A stretch of DNA of 64,000 nucleotides from Streptomyces sp. D2-8 (GTDB lineage: Bacteria; Actinomycetota; Actinomycetes; Streptomycetales; Streptomycetaceae), in contig NZ_JAAHBP010000017.1 in assembly GCF_023184515.1 (NCBI RefSeq), positions 124,001 through 188,000 on the forward strand, given 5' to 3'. A program made the position numbers and the translations under genes. Below the pieces are notes generated by a model. It saw only the letters and a list, made by a program, of their open reading frames with translations, had not been told where the DNA came from and did not search any database. Shown here in pieces: positions 15,142-23,822 of this stretch; the first letter of the stretch is position 1, and each line of letters opens with the position of its first letter.

Positions 15142-17429
15142 GCGGGGCCTCCGTCCCGGCCGTAGGGCTGCTCATGCGGTTCTGGGGAGTGCGGTTCCGG
15201 GGTGTGCGGTTCCGGGGGCGCTCCGAAGGCCGACGCGTTCACGCCACCGGCGCCGGGGCCCGCCTGGTGCGGGATGCGGGCCTCGTCGGTGTCGCCGTCG
15301 GCGGGCCCGGAGTGGGCCTCGCGTTCGGCGACGACCTCCTTGACGGCGTCCACCACGCCCCGGTAGCCGGAGCAGCGGCACAGGTTGCCGCACAGCGCCT
15401 GGCGGGTCTCCAGCTCCGTGGGCGCCGGGTTGCCCTCCAGGAGGTCGTGCACGGTCATCGCCATGCCCGGGACGCAGAAGCCGCACTGGACGGCGCCGCA
15501 GCGCGCGAGCGCCCGCTGCACGTCCGACGGCTGCCCGTCCCCGGCCAGGCCCTCGACGGTACGGACCTCGCTGCCGGCGGCGGTCACGGCCGGGACCAGG
15601 CAGGACGCCACGAGCCGCCCGTCGACCTGGACGTTGCACGCGCCGCACTCGCCCTGCGAGCAGCCGTCCTTGGCGCCGGCGAGTCCGAGCCGCTCACGCA
15701 GCACGTACAGCAGGGACTCGCCGATCCACGCGTCGGTGACGGGGCGGTCGGTGCTGTTGACGCGCAGGACGTAGGAGGCGAGGGGGTGTTCCTCATGGGG
15801 GGCGGCGGGGGGTACGTCGTGGGGGGCGGCGACGGCCAGGGCGTCCGGGCTGCCGACCGGGTCGGTCGCGGCGGTGTCCGGGTCCTCGCCCGGGGACGGG
15901 TCGTCCTCGGTCTCGCCGTCGGCGGTCTCCGGGCCGGTGTCGGCGTCGGCGTCCGCGAGGAGCCCGGAAGCGGCCTCGGTGGGGCTGTCAGCGGCCTCTG
16001 GGGCCCCTGGAAAGTCCTCGGAGGGCTCACCGGGTCCGGGAGCGTCCTGTGAGGCGTCCTGGGCGTCCTGCGGGAGCGCGGCGGCCTCCGGGTGCGCCTC
16101 GGGCACGGGCTCCCCGGGGTACTCGCCGGGGGCCTCGGGGTACGGCTGCCCGGACGCGTGAGCGGGCATCGGGTGACCGGCGGTGCCGGACGCCTCCGGC
16201 CCGTGCCCGGCGTAGTCGGAGTGTTCCGGCTCGTGCTCGGGGAAGTCGGACTGCTCCGGCCCGTGCCCGGCGTAGTCGGAGTGTTCCGGCTCGTGCCCGG
16301 CGAAGTCGGAGTGTTCCGGCCCGTGGTCGGCGAAGCCGGACTGCTCCGGCCCGTGGTCGGTGAAACGGGACGACTCCGCCCCGTGACCGGCCGCCCCGGG
16401 CTCCCCCGGCGCGTACGCGGCGCTCCCCGGCGGCTCGGGCGCGTGAGCGTCGCCCGGCGCCTCCGGGCCGTGGCCGGCGCTGCCCGGCGGCTCCGGCGCA
16501 TGGCCGAACTCCCCGGGGGGGTGCGCGTGGCCGGTGTCCTCGTGGGCCCCCCGCGCGTGCGCGTCCTGCGGGTGTCCGGGTCCGCCCTCCGGGTCCGTCT
16601 CCTGCGGCAGCGGCCCGGCGGCCTGCTGCTCCGGCGCGTATCCGGCGGCCGGTCCCGCGTCGCCCTGCCCCTGCCCGTGCTCGTGGGGGTAGCCCGGCCG
16701 GGCCTCCTCCTGCGCCGCCGGGTCCTGCGGGTCCTGCCCCCACGGCCGGCCCGCGGCCTGCGTCGCCCAGGGCGCGGGCGCGCCGCCCGGCAGCGTGGCC
16801 GGCGGGGTGCCGCCCCACTGCTCGACCAGCGAGGACGTGGTGAACTCGCCCGATTCGTCCGGAAGGTCACCGCCGGCGACGGGGATGGACCACTGCCCGG
16901 TCACGTCATGGCCGGGCGCGCCCTCGGCCGCTGCCGCGGTCTCCTCGAAGTTCCACTGCCCGGTCGCCCCCGGGTTGTACGTGAACCGGTCGTCCCCGCC
17001 GTGCTGCGGCGCCGTCGCGTCGGAGCCGTAGGGCGTCCCGGGGTCGTACGGCGTGTCGGTGCCGCCGTACGGCTGTTCGGGCACGTCGTGGCCCTGCTGC
17101 TGGTGCACGCCGTGCTCGTGACCGTGCGACTGGTGCCCGGCGTTCGGGTCGTGCCACTGCGCCCCGTCGACCGGCGCACCCGGCACCGGCCACGCGCCGG
17201 TGGCCGCCGGGTCGGTTCCGGCCGTCGTCGCGGGGTTGACCGTTATCTGCGGCGGTACGTAGCCGTGGCCGGGCGCGGCCAGGGGGCTGTCGGCGGCCAG
17301 CAGGGCGTCGACGCCTCCCTCGGGGAGTTCGACGAAGGCCGTGGCGCCGTCGTCGTACTCGCCGTGGGGCAGCGGGTCCCAGCGGCTGCCGCCCCGGGGC
17401 GTGCCCTCTCCGTGCTGGTCGTCGGTCAC
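15138..17429 (-). CDS. 2Fe-2S subunit of molybdenum hydroxylase with ~547-residue disordered N-terminal extension
   Basis: 763 aa, against about 160-200 for this subunit normally. The C-terminal third (from about residue 548) is a complete electron-transfer subunit: first cluster Cys590, 595, 598 and 610; second cluster Cys649, 652, 684 and 686. Everything before is low-complexity, rich in Pro, Glu, His, Gly and Asp, with no hydrophobic segment. It includes decapeptide repeats of the type GPEHSDFAGH. GTG at 17429 is fixed by the GTGA overlap with the FAD-subunit stop, and the open frame is continuous, so the extension appears genuinely encoded. A short His/Pro-rich tail follows the Fe-S domain. 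Confidence 0.85.
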   Translation of the reverse strand: MTDDQHGEGTPRGGSRWDPLPHGEYDDGATAFVELPEGGVDALLAADSPLAAPGHGYVPPQITVNPATTAGTDPAATGAWPVPGAPVDGAQWHDPNAGHQSHGHEHGVHQQQGHDVPEQPYGGTDTPYDPGTPYGSDATAPQHGGDDRFTYNPGATGQWNFEETAAAAEGAPGHDVTGQWSIPVAGGDLPDESGEFTTSSLVEQWGGTPPATLPGGAPAPWATQAAGRPWGQDPQDPAAQEEARPGYPHEHGQGQGDAGPAAGYAPEQQAAGPLPQETDPEGGPGHPQDAHARGAHEDTGHAHPPGEFGHAPEPPGSAGHGPEAPGDAHAPEPPGSAAYAPGEPGAAGHGAESSRFTDHGPEQSGFADHGPEHSDFAGHEPEHSDYAGHGPEQSDFPEHEPEHSDYAGHGPEASGTAGHPMPAHASGQPYPEAPGEYPGEPVPEAHPEAAALPQDAQDASQDAPGPGEPSEDFPGAPEAADSPTEAASGLLADADADTGPETADGETEDDPSPGEDPDTAATDPVGSPDALAVAAPHDVPPAAPHEEHPLASYVLRVNSTDRPVTDAWIGESLLYVLRERLGLAGAKDGCSQGECGACNVQVDGRLVASCLVPAVTAAGSEVRTVEGLAGDGQPSDVQRALARCGAVQCGFCVPGMAMTVHDLLEGNPAPTELETRQALCGNLCRCSGYRGVVDAVKEVVAEREAHSGPADGDTDEARIPHQAGPGAGGVNASAFGAPPEPHTPEPHSPEPHEQPYGRDGGPA
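16160..16400. repeat. 30-bp tandem repeats coding a His/Glu-rich decapeptide
   Basis: Within the extension of the 2Fe-2S subunit gene, about eight 30-base units encode variants of GPEHSDFAGH (EPEHSDYAGH, GPEQSDFPEH and so on). The repeats keep the reading frame and place one or two His residues and several acids per unit. Boundaries are approximate. Confidence 0.8.
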
Positions 17430-18319
17430 GACAGCGCCCTCCCCAGTGCTCGTCGGGCCAGCGCGGCGACGGTGCGCCGCAGGTGCAGTACGGCGGGCGG
17501 AAGCTGCGCGACCGAGCCGTCCTCGGCCGGCGCCGCGTCGGGGATGCAGGCCGCGGCGACGTACTCCCCGAAGGCGTTCAGGGCCTCCGGGACGAGCGCG
17601 CGGTTGTTGTCCCAGTCGATGAGGCTGCCGACCCACTGCTCGGCCTCCAGAGGCCGCAGCGGCATCGGCGCTATGGCGCCCACCGCGCAGCGCACACCCC
17701 GGCGCGCGGGGTCCAGGACCAGGGCCACGGACGCCACCGCGCGCCCCGGGCCGGTCCGGCCGGTCGCCTTCAGGAAGACCTGCGGGGCGTGCAGCAGCGG
17801 CACGCGCACGTAGCCGATCAGTTCGCCGGCGCGCAGCATGTCCATCCCGGCCAGCAGGTGCGACACGGGGAGCTCCCGGCGGGCTCCGCCCGGGCCCGCG
17901 ATGATCAGTGTCGCCTCCAGGGCGGCCAGCACCGGCAGCGCGTCCCCGGTGGGGGCGGCCGAGGCGATGTTGCCGCCCAGGGTGCCCGCGTTGCGGATGT
18001 GCGGCGGGCCCGCGGCGCGCGCTGCGGCGGCGAGCGCCGGGATCAGGGCCGCGAAGTCGGGGCGGCCCATGCGCGCGTGCGTGAGGCCCGCGCCGAGCAG
18101 CGCGTGACCGTCCAGGTACTGCCAGCCGCGGATCTCGCTGATCCGGCCGAGTCCCACCAGCGCGGCGGGCCTGAGCTGCCCGGAGTTGACGGCGGCCATC
18201 AGGTCGGTGCCGCCCGCGACGGGCACGGCGGCGGGCACGGCGGTGAGCGCCGTGACGGCCTCGTCCAGCGTCGTGGGCAGCGTGACGGCCTGCGCCGCCT
18301 GCGGTGCGTGCGTGGTCAA
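17426..18319 (-). CDS. FAD-binding subunit of molybdenum hydroxylase
   Basis: 297 aa, CoxM/XdhC-like FAD_binding_5 family. The flavin motifs are visible: AGGTDLMAAVNSG near the N-terminus and RNAGTLGGNIASAAPTGD in the middle, followed by a CO-dehydrogenase flavoprotein C-terminal domain. A TTG at 18319 was chosen as start: AAGGGG lies eight bases before it and the length then matches the family; GTG codons further upstream would add non-conserved sequence. First gene of the operon; its promoter should lie in the 259-base gap after the hexosaminidase gene. Transfers electrons from the Fe-S subunit to the final acceptor. Confidence 0.88.
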   Translation of the reverse strand: MTTHAPQAAQAVTLPTTLDEAVTALTAVPAAVPVAGGTDLMAAVNSGQLRPAALVGLGRISEIRGWQYLDGHALLGAGLTHARMGRPDFAALIPALAAAARAAGPPHIRNAGTLGGNIASAAPTGDALPVLAALEATLIIAGPGGARRELPVSHLLAGMDMLRAGELIGYVRVPLLHAPQVFLKATGRTGPGRAVASVALVLDPARRGVRCAVGAIAPMPLRPLEAEQWVGSLIDWDNNRALVPEALNAFGEYVAAACIPDAAPAEDGSVAQLPPAVLHLRRTVAALARRALGRALS

Positions 18320-18578
18320 ACCGGCTGCCCCTTCCCGCTGCCCCACCTGGTCCCACCTGTGCTGCCGTACGGTACGTGCTGACAGGGCGGACGTGGCAAC
18401 TCTGGCACATCTTGGCGAGAGCCGAAGACACGGGTCCGCTAGGAGGCATTCGCCCACCTCACCGGCGAGATAGTCCGTTTTCGCACAGCTTCAGAAATGC
18501 ATGCCGATTGGCACTTTCGGTGACCCTTGTGCGCTTTTTCCGTGGCCTGTTCGAGCTGTTCGGTGGCGACGGCCGGCG

Positions 18579-20201
18579 CTACCGGCGGGGCGGCGGACCC
18601 TCCTCAGGGCGGCCCAGCACCCCGGGGCGCCGCTGCCAGGGCAGCGGGCCCGCGGGTGGCCGGTAGGCGACGCCCAGCGCGTCGAGCCGCCGGTAGTGGG
18701 CCGTCATCCTGCGCTCGAAGCCGGCGAAGTCCCGTTCCGCCGGGGCGGGCAGGGCGCTCCAGGCGACCTCCGAGAAGGCCGCGAGGCGGGGGAAGGCCTG
18801 GTAGTCCACGCGCGCCTGGTCCTCCATCACCTCGGTCCACAGGTTGGCCTGCGTGCCCAGCACGTGCCGGGCCTCCTCGGGCGTCAACTCCGGCGGCACG
18901 GGTTCGAACCGGTAGACGTCCTCCAGGGTGCGCACCCACCCGATCGGTACCGGCTCCTCGGGGCCCGGGTCCTGACGGTGGTCCAGGTACACCTGCTGTT
19001 CGGGGCACATGACCACGTCGTGGCCGGCCCGGGCGGCGGCGATGCCTCCCGCGTAACCGCGCCACGAGGAGACGGCGGCGCCCTCGGCCAGGCCGCCCTC
19101 CAGGATCTCGTCCCAGCCGATCAGCCGGCGGCCGCGCTCGGCGAGCCAGGTGTCGAAGTGCCCGATGAACCAGGACTGGAGCTCGTCCTCGTCCGCGAGC
19201 CCGAGTTCCCTGATGCGCGCCTGCGCCGTCGCCGACCGCCGCCACTGGTCCTTGGGGCATTCGTCGCCGCCGATGTGCACGAACTCCGAGGGGAACAGCT
19301 CGAGTACTTCCTCGAAGACGCCCTCGTAGAAGCGCAGGGTGTTGTCAGTGGGGGCGAGTACGTTCGGGTTGATTCCCCAGGTGTCCCAGACGGAGAGGGC
19401 GGTCGTGTCGATGACATCGGTGTTGCCGAGTTCCGGGTACGCGGCGATGGCGGCCTGCGAGTGGCCCGGTACGTCGATTTCGGGGACGACGGTGATATGC
19501 CGCTCGGCGGCGTAGGCGACGATCTCCCGGATGTCGTCCTGGGTGTAGTGGCCGCCGTGCGGCTTGTCCTCCCACAGCGGCGAGGCCCGGTGGCCGGTTT
19601 TCGTACGGGCGCGCCAGGAGCCGATCCCGGTCAGCCGCGGATGCCGCTTGATCTCGATGCGCCAGCCCTGGTCGTCCGTCAGATGGAAGTGGAAGACGTT
19701 GAGTTTGTGCGCCGCCATCAGATCGAGGTAACGCAGCACGCCTTCCTTGGGCATGAAGTGCCGGGCGACGTCGAGCATCAGGCCGCGCCAGCGGAATCGA
19801 GGGGCGTCCTCGATCGTGAGGTAGGGCACGGCCCAGACACGGTCGCCGCCGAGCGGGGCCCTGCGGTACGCGTCGGGGCCGAGAAGCTGCCGCAGGGTCT
19901 GGGCGCCCCAGAAGACACCGGCCGCGCTGCCGCTCTCGATGAGGACGCCGAAGCCGTCGCTGACGAGGCGGTACTCCTCGGGGCCGAGGCCGGGGTCGAG
20001 TTGCAGCCCGATGCCGCCCTCGGCGTCGTCGAGCTCCCGCCCCTCGCTCAGCGGCAGGCCGGTGGCCTGCCGCAGGGCGGCGCTCAGCCAGTGGCCGACG
20101 CCTTCCGTTCCGGTGTCGGCGTAGAGCTCGGAGTGGCGCGTCAGCCGCACCTCGCCGGAACCGGCGACGGCCCTGCGGGGCGCCGGAATCAGTTCGGTCA
20201 C
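18579..20201 (-). CDS. Beta-N-acetylhexosaminidase, GH20
   Basis: 540 aa. Removes terminal GlcNAc or GalNAc from oligosaccharides by substrate-assisted catalysis. An N-terminal GH20b domain (residues about 1-125) precedes the barrel; the catalytic pair is Asp313-Glu314 in FVHIGGDECPK, the same numbers I recall for the S. plicatus enzyme. HFHLTDDQGW and EIDVPGHSQA are further GH20 signatures. No signal peptide is visible, suggesting intracellular action on imported oligomers. GTG start lies two bases past the permease stop, so it is the last gene of the sugar-uptake operon. Confidence 0.95.
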   Translation of the reverse strand: MTELIPAPRRAVAGSGEVRLTRHSELYADTGTEGVGHWLSAALRQATGLPLSEGRELDDAEGGIGLQLDPGLGPEEYRLVSDGFGVLIESGSAAGVFWGAQTLRQLLGPDAYRRAPLGGDRVWAVPYLTIEDAPRFRWRGLMLDVARHFMPKEGVLRYLDLMAAHKLNVFHFHLTDDQGWRIEIKRHPRLTGIGSWRARTKTGHRASPLWEDKPHGGHYTQDDIREIVAYAAERHITVVPEIDVPGHSQAAIAAYPELGNTDVIDTTALSVWDTWGINPNVLAPTDNTLRFYEGVFEEVLELFPSEFVHIGGDECPKDQWRRSATAQARIRELGLADEDELQSWFIGHFDTWLAERGRRLIGWDEILEGGLAEGAAVSSWRGYAGGIAAARAGHDVVMCPEQQVYLDHRQDPGPEEPVPIGWVRTLEDVYRFEPVPPELTPEEARHVLGTQANLWTEVMEDQARVDYQAFPRLAAFSEVAWSALPAPAERDFAGFERRMTAHYRRLDALGVAYRPPAGPLPWQRRPGVLGRPEEGPPPRR

Positions 20202-20202
20202 G

Positions 20203-21048
20203 TCAGTCCTTCACCGCGCCGCCCAGTCCGGAGACCAGGCGCCGCTGTACGAGTACGAAGAAGACCAGGACCGGGATCGTCATGACCGTGGAGGCGGCCA
20301 TGACGCCGCCCCAGTCCGGGTCGTCGGGCTTGTAGAAGACGAGCAGGGCCATCGGCAGCGTCGACTGCGACGTGTCACTGATGATGAACGACTTGGCGAA
20401 CAGGAAGTCGTTCCAGGCGGAGATGAACGAGAACACGCTGGTGGCCACGAGACCCGGCAGGACGAGCGGGAAAAGGATCTGCCAGAGGAATCGCGCCCGG
20501 GTCGCCCCGTCGATGTACGCGGCCTCCTCCAGCGCCTCCGGAACGGCTTTCACGAACCCCCGCAGCATCCAGATCGCGAAGGGCAGTGAGAAGGCGATGT
20601 GGGGCAGGATCAGCGAGCCCAGCGTGTTCAGCTGACCGGCGTCCCGCATGAGGAAGAACAGGGGGATCGTGAGGGCTTCCACGGGCACCGTCTGGGCCAC
20701 CAGAAACATGATCAGAAGGGTGGTCCGGAGGCGGAAGCGGAATCGCGTGACCGCAGTTGCGGCGAGAAACGCGATCAGCCCGGAGGCGATCACGACACAG
20801 CCCGCGACGAGAAGGCTGTTGAGGAAGTAGCGGCCGAATTCCTGCTGCCCGAAGACGCGCCGGAAGGAATCCAGGGAGGGCGCGAGCGTCCACGGCCTGG
20901 GCTCGCTCGACTCGATCTCCCCGGCCGGCTTGAAGGCGCCGAGCACCATCCAGTAGAGGGGGAAGGCGACGACGACCGCGATCAGCAGGGCGGAGGCCTC
21001 GGCGGCCAGCCGGCCCGGGCGGCGCACACGGGCGCGTACGGGGTTCAC
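20203..21048 (-). CDS. Sugar ABC transporter permease (MalG type)
   Basis: 281 aa inner permease of a CUT1-family sugar importer with six predicted membrane segments. The EAA loop is visible as EALEEAAYIDGATRARFLWQ. The GTG start overlaps the stop of the other permease (GTGA). No ATPase gene is in the operon, as is usual for Streptomyces CUT1 systems served by the shared ATPase MsiK encoded elsewhere. Confidence 0.93.
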   Translation of the reverse strand: MNPVRARVRRPGRLAAEASALLIAVVVAFPLYWMVLGAFKPAGEIESSEPRPWTLAPSLDSFRRVFGQQEFGRYFLNSLLVAGCVVIASGLIAFLAATAVTRFRFRLRTTLLIMFLVAQTVPVEALTIPLFFLMRDAGQLNTLGSLILPHIAFSLPFAIWMLRGFVKAVPEALEEAAYIDGATRARFLWQILFPLVLPGLVATSVFSFISAWNDFLFAKSFIISDTSQSTLPMALLVFYKPDDPDWGGVMAASTVMTIPVLVFFVLVQRRLVSGLGGAVKD

Positions 21049-22316
21049 CGTTCCTCCCCCTGCCTGCGCAGCAGCCGCAGGTACACCAGCGTGACGGCGA
21101 GCAGGATCAGCAGCATCACGACGCCGATCGCGGAGCCGAGGCCGTACTGCGAGGACGCGAAGGCCTGCTGGTAGGCGTAGACGTTCAGGACGAGGTTCTG
21201 GCCGGCGATGCCGCCGCCGTTCGTCATGACGTAGATCTGCGTGAAGACCTTGAAGTCCCAGATGACCGACTGGATGGTGACGACGACCAGGATCGGCCGG
21301 AGCATCGGGGCGAGTACGGAGCGCCAGATGCGCCACTGCGAGGCGCCGTCGAGGGAGGCGGCCTCCAGTACTTCGCCGGGAACGGCGCGGATACCGGCGT
21401 ACACGGTCACCATCACGAACGGGAAGGAGCACCAGACCACTTCGAGCAGGACGAGGAAGAAGGCGCTGAGACGCCCGTACGTCCATGAGTGGTCGCCGAG
21501 TCCCAGCATCCGGTTGACCGGGCCGAAGTCCGGGTCGAAGAGGAACAGCCACACCGTGGAGCCGGTCACCGCCGGGGTCGCCCACGCGCCGAGCGCGGCC
21601 AGCATCAGCGCGAGCCGCGGTACGGCCCTGACGCGCGTGAGGAGCACGGCGAGGGCGCAGCCGACCGCGAGCGTGGAGACGACACAGGCCGCCGCGAACA
21701 GCACGGTGGCGAGCAGCACGTGCCAGAACTGCGGGTCCCCGAACAGCCCGGCGTAGTTCCCGAACCCCTCGAAGGTGGCCGGCTCCCCACCGCTCACCTG
21801 CGCCTGCGTGTACTGGAAGAACGAGATCAGGCCGAGTTGATAGATCGGGTAGACGAGCAGCCCGCCGAGCACGACGAGCGCGGGCGCGAGATACAGCCAG
21901 GGCGTCCAGCCGCCCGCCGCGCGCGGGGCCCTGCCGGGCCCGGCCCGGCGCGGACCCGGACGGCCGCTCCGCGTCGCGTAGGGGTCCTTGACCGGGGGGT
22001 GGCCCGGCGAACGTCCGCCCTGCCCCGCGCGGGCCCCGGCGCCGCCCGTCCGCGAGGCCCCGGCCGGGGCCGCCCGGGACGCGGTGGCGCTCCCCGAGGC
22101 GGATGCCGGGGCGTTTGCGGGACGGCTGCCGTGCGGTCGGCGTGCGGCTTGTGCCGGGGCCGTCCCCGCGGGGGCGGCTCCCCCCACGCACCTCTCAGGC
22201 GGGTCCGCACCGGTCTCACCCGCGTCGCTCCCGGCCGGTCCGCCCCCCGCCGAAGCCCCCGCGGCCCCGATCGGGTCGACACCCGCCGCATCCGTGCGGT
22301 CGTTCACCGCGCTCAC
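21045..22316 (-). CDS. Sugar ABC transporter permease (MalF type) with long N-terminal extension
   Basis: 423 aa; partner permease of the CUT1 importer. From about residue 137 it is ordinary: WTPWLYLAPALVVLGG starts the first membrane segment, and EVLEAASLDGASQWRIWRSV is the EAA loop. Before that lie about 136 residues rich in Ala, Gly, Pro and Arg, which is unusual because relatives are about 300 aa. GTG at 22316 is supported by its GTGA overlap with the binding-protein stop. An internal start would remove much of the extension, but none with a convincing ribosome site was seen. Confidence 0.88.
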   Translation of the reverse strand: MSAVNDRTDAAGVDPIGAAGASAGGGPAGSDAGETGADPPERCVGGAAPAGTAPAQAARRPHGSRPANAPASASGSATASRAAPAGASRTGGAGARAGQGGRSPGHPPVKDPYATRSGRPGPRRAGPGRAPRAAGGWTPWLYLAPALVVLGGLLVYPIYQLGLISFFQYTQAQVSGGEPATFEGFGNYAGLFGDPQFWHVLLATVLFAAACVVSTLAVGCALAVLLTRVRAVPRLALMLAALGAWATPAVTGSTVWLFLFDPDFGPVNRMLGLGDHSWTYGRLSAFFLVLLEVVWCSFPFVMVTVYAGIRAVPGEVLEAASLDGASQWRIWRSVLAPMLRPILVVVTIQSVIWDFKVFTQIYVMTNGGGIAGQNLVLNVYAYQQAFASSQYGLGSAIGVVMLLILLAVTLVYLRLLRRQGEER

Positions 22317-23611
22317 CCCGCGGAGCCGAACGCGGTGTTCATCTTCTTCGCGGCGTCCTCGGAGGCCTTCGCGACGTCCTTCTTGCCGCTGATGACCTCC
22401 TGGAACATCGTCGGCAGGACGAGCGAGGAGTCGATCTGGGCCCAGGCGGGTGAGGCGGGGACGAACTTGGTGCCGGCCGAGAGCGTCTGCACGAAGGGCT
22501 TCACGAACGGCTCCTCGGTCGCGACCCGCTGCCGTACGTCCGTGTAGGTCGGCAGGAAGCCCATCGCGCCGAAGAGTTCGGTCTGTGTCTTCTTCGAGGC
22601 GAGCTGTTCCATCAGCTCGACGGCGAGCGTGCGGTGCGAGGTGCTCTTCAGGACGCCGATGTTGTTGCCACCGGCGAAGGCGGGCGCGATCGAGCCGGGC
22701 TTCACACCCGGCAGCGGGACGACGGCGTACTTGCCCTTGACCTTCCCGGCCTCGACGGCGGTGTGGCTGAAGTCGCCGCCGATCGCCATCCCGGCCTTCC
22801 CGGCGGCGAAGGCGGAGATCGTGTCGTTGCCGCCCATGCCCGCGCACTTGGCGGCCGGACAGTTGTCGTCGCCGAAGAGGGAGGCGTACGCCTCGATTCC
22901 CTTGCGGGCCTCGGGGCTGTCGATGCCGGAGGCGTACGAGCCGCCCTTGCCGCTCGCGAGTTCACCGCCGTTGGCCCATACGAACGGCATCGCGCCGTAG
23001 GTGTAGGCGCCGCCGACCACCAGCCCGTAGAGGTCGGGCTTCGCGGCGCGGATCGCGCGGGCGGTGGAGGCCAGTTCGTCCATCGTCTTCGGGGCCTTCA
23101 GACCCAGCTCCTCGAAGACGTCCGTGCGGTAGTACAGGGCGCGGACGCCGACATAGAACGGGGCGCCGTACATCTTGCCGTCCACCGTCACCGACTGTTT
23201 CGCCGTCGGGTCGGTGTCCTTCGCCTCGCTCCAGTCGCCGAACTCCTCCGTGACGTCGAGGAGTCCGCCGTCCTTCACATAGCCGGCCGTGTCGGTGTTG
23301 CCGTACTCCATCACGTCGGGCGCGGAGGCGGGGTCGTTGAAGGCGGCTTTGACGCGCTGGGCGCGGGTCTCGACGGGGATGTACTCGACGTCGACCTCGG
23401 TGCCCTTGTGGGCCTTCTCGAATCCGGCGACGACGGAGTCGACGACCTTCTCCTTGGGGTCGTTGCCGACCTCCCGGAAGAGCCACACGCGCAGCGTGCC
23501 GGTCTTCTCGTCCTTGTCGGAGGAGGAGTTCGAGGAGGTCTGGGGCGCGCAGGCGGTGGCCAGGAGAGCGGCGAGCGCGGTGAGTCCGGCAATACGGACG
23601 GACAGCTTCAT
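22313..23611 (-). CDS. Sugar ABC transporter substrate-binding lipoprotein
   Basis: 432 aa SBP_bac_1 family protein. Signal peptide with lipobox LLATAC gives lipidated Cys21, followed by a Ser/Asp linker. The mature region begins with GTLRVWLFREVGND and contains PDVMEYGNTD and GKMYGAPFYVGVRALYY, typical of oligosaccharide binders. ATG follows GGAGGAG. It heads the operon binding protein-permease-permease-hexosaminidase. Linkage to a GH20 enzyme and to a DasR-like site suggests chitobiose or another GlcNAc-containing ligand; this is inferred. Confidence 0.92.
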   Translation of the reverse strand: MKLSVRIAGLTALAALLATACAPQTSSNSSSDKDEKTGTLRVWLFREVGNDPKEKVVDSVVAGFEKAHKGTEVDVEYIPVETRAQRVKAAFNDPASAPDVMEYGNTDTAGYVKDGGLLDVTEEFGDWSEAKDTDPTAKQSVTVDGKMYGAPFYVGVRALYYRTDVFEELGLKAPKTMDELASTARAIRAAKPDLYGLVVGGAYTYGAMPFVWANGGELASGKGGSYASGIDSPEARKGIEAYASLFGDDNCPAAKCAGMGGNDTISAFAAGKAGMAIGGDFSHTAVEAGKVKGKYAVVPLPGVKPGSIAPAFAGGNNIGVLKSTSHRTLAVELMEQLASKKTQTELFGAMGFLPTYTDVRQRVATEEPFVKPFVQTLSAGTKFVPASPAWAQIDSSLVLPTMFQEVISGKKDVAKASEDAAKKMNTAFGSAG

Positions 23612-23631
23612 GGAGTGCTCCTCCGAGGGAG

Positions 23632-23641
23632 TGTTGCAACA
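23632..23641. promoter_or_regulatory. 10-bp perfect palindrome near the sugar-operon start
   Basis: TGTTGCAACA lies 21-30 bases upstream of the binding-protein ATG, between the ribosome site and the likely promoter. It could be an operator for a local repressor. It shares TTGCAA with the iterons at 2811-2880, which may be chance. Confidence 0.3.
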
Positions 23642-23706
23642 TGCGCAATGACGGTTTCGCTGTGCACAACACTTCGGAGGCTAGGGACTGCATGAACACG
23701 CCCACA

Positions 23707-23722
23707 AGAGGTCTCAACCACT
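23707..23722. promoter_or_regulatory. Candidate DasR site (dre)
   Basis: AGAGGTCTCAACCACT matches 12 of 16 positions of the dre consensus as I remember it (ACTGGTCTAGACCACT), including GGTCT and ACCACT. It is 96-111 bases upstream of the binding-protein ATG. DasR is the GntR-family repressor of chitin and GlcNAc genes in Streptomyces, which fits an operon ending in a hexosaminidase. Confidence 0.45.
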
Positions 23723-23822
23723 CTGTGACCGGCAGACGCACCCCGTGCAACGCCCGGACAGCACAAAAGCCCCCAGGGCGCGCAAAACGCACCCTGGGGG
23801 CCTCACGCCCCGCGGGCCGGGC

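Noticed and set aside
17430-18449. Upstream continuation of the 2Fe-2S subunit frame to 18449
   Set aside because: Overlaps the FAD subunit in another frame and is Arg/Ala-rich; the GTGA overlap at 17426-17429 sets the real start.
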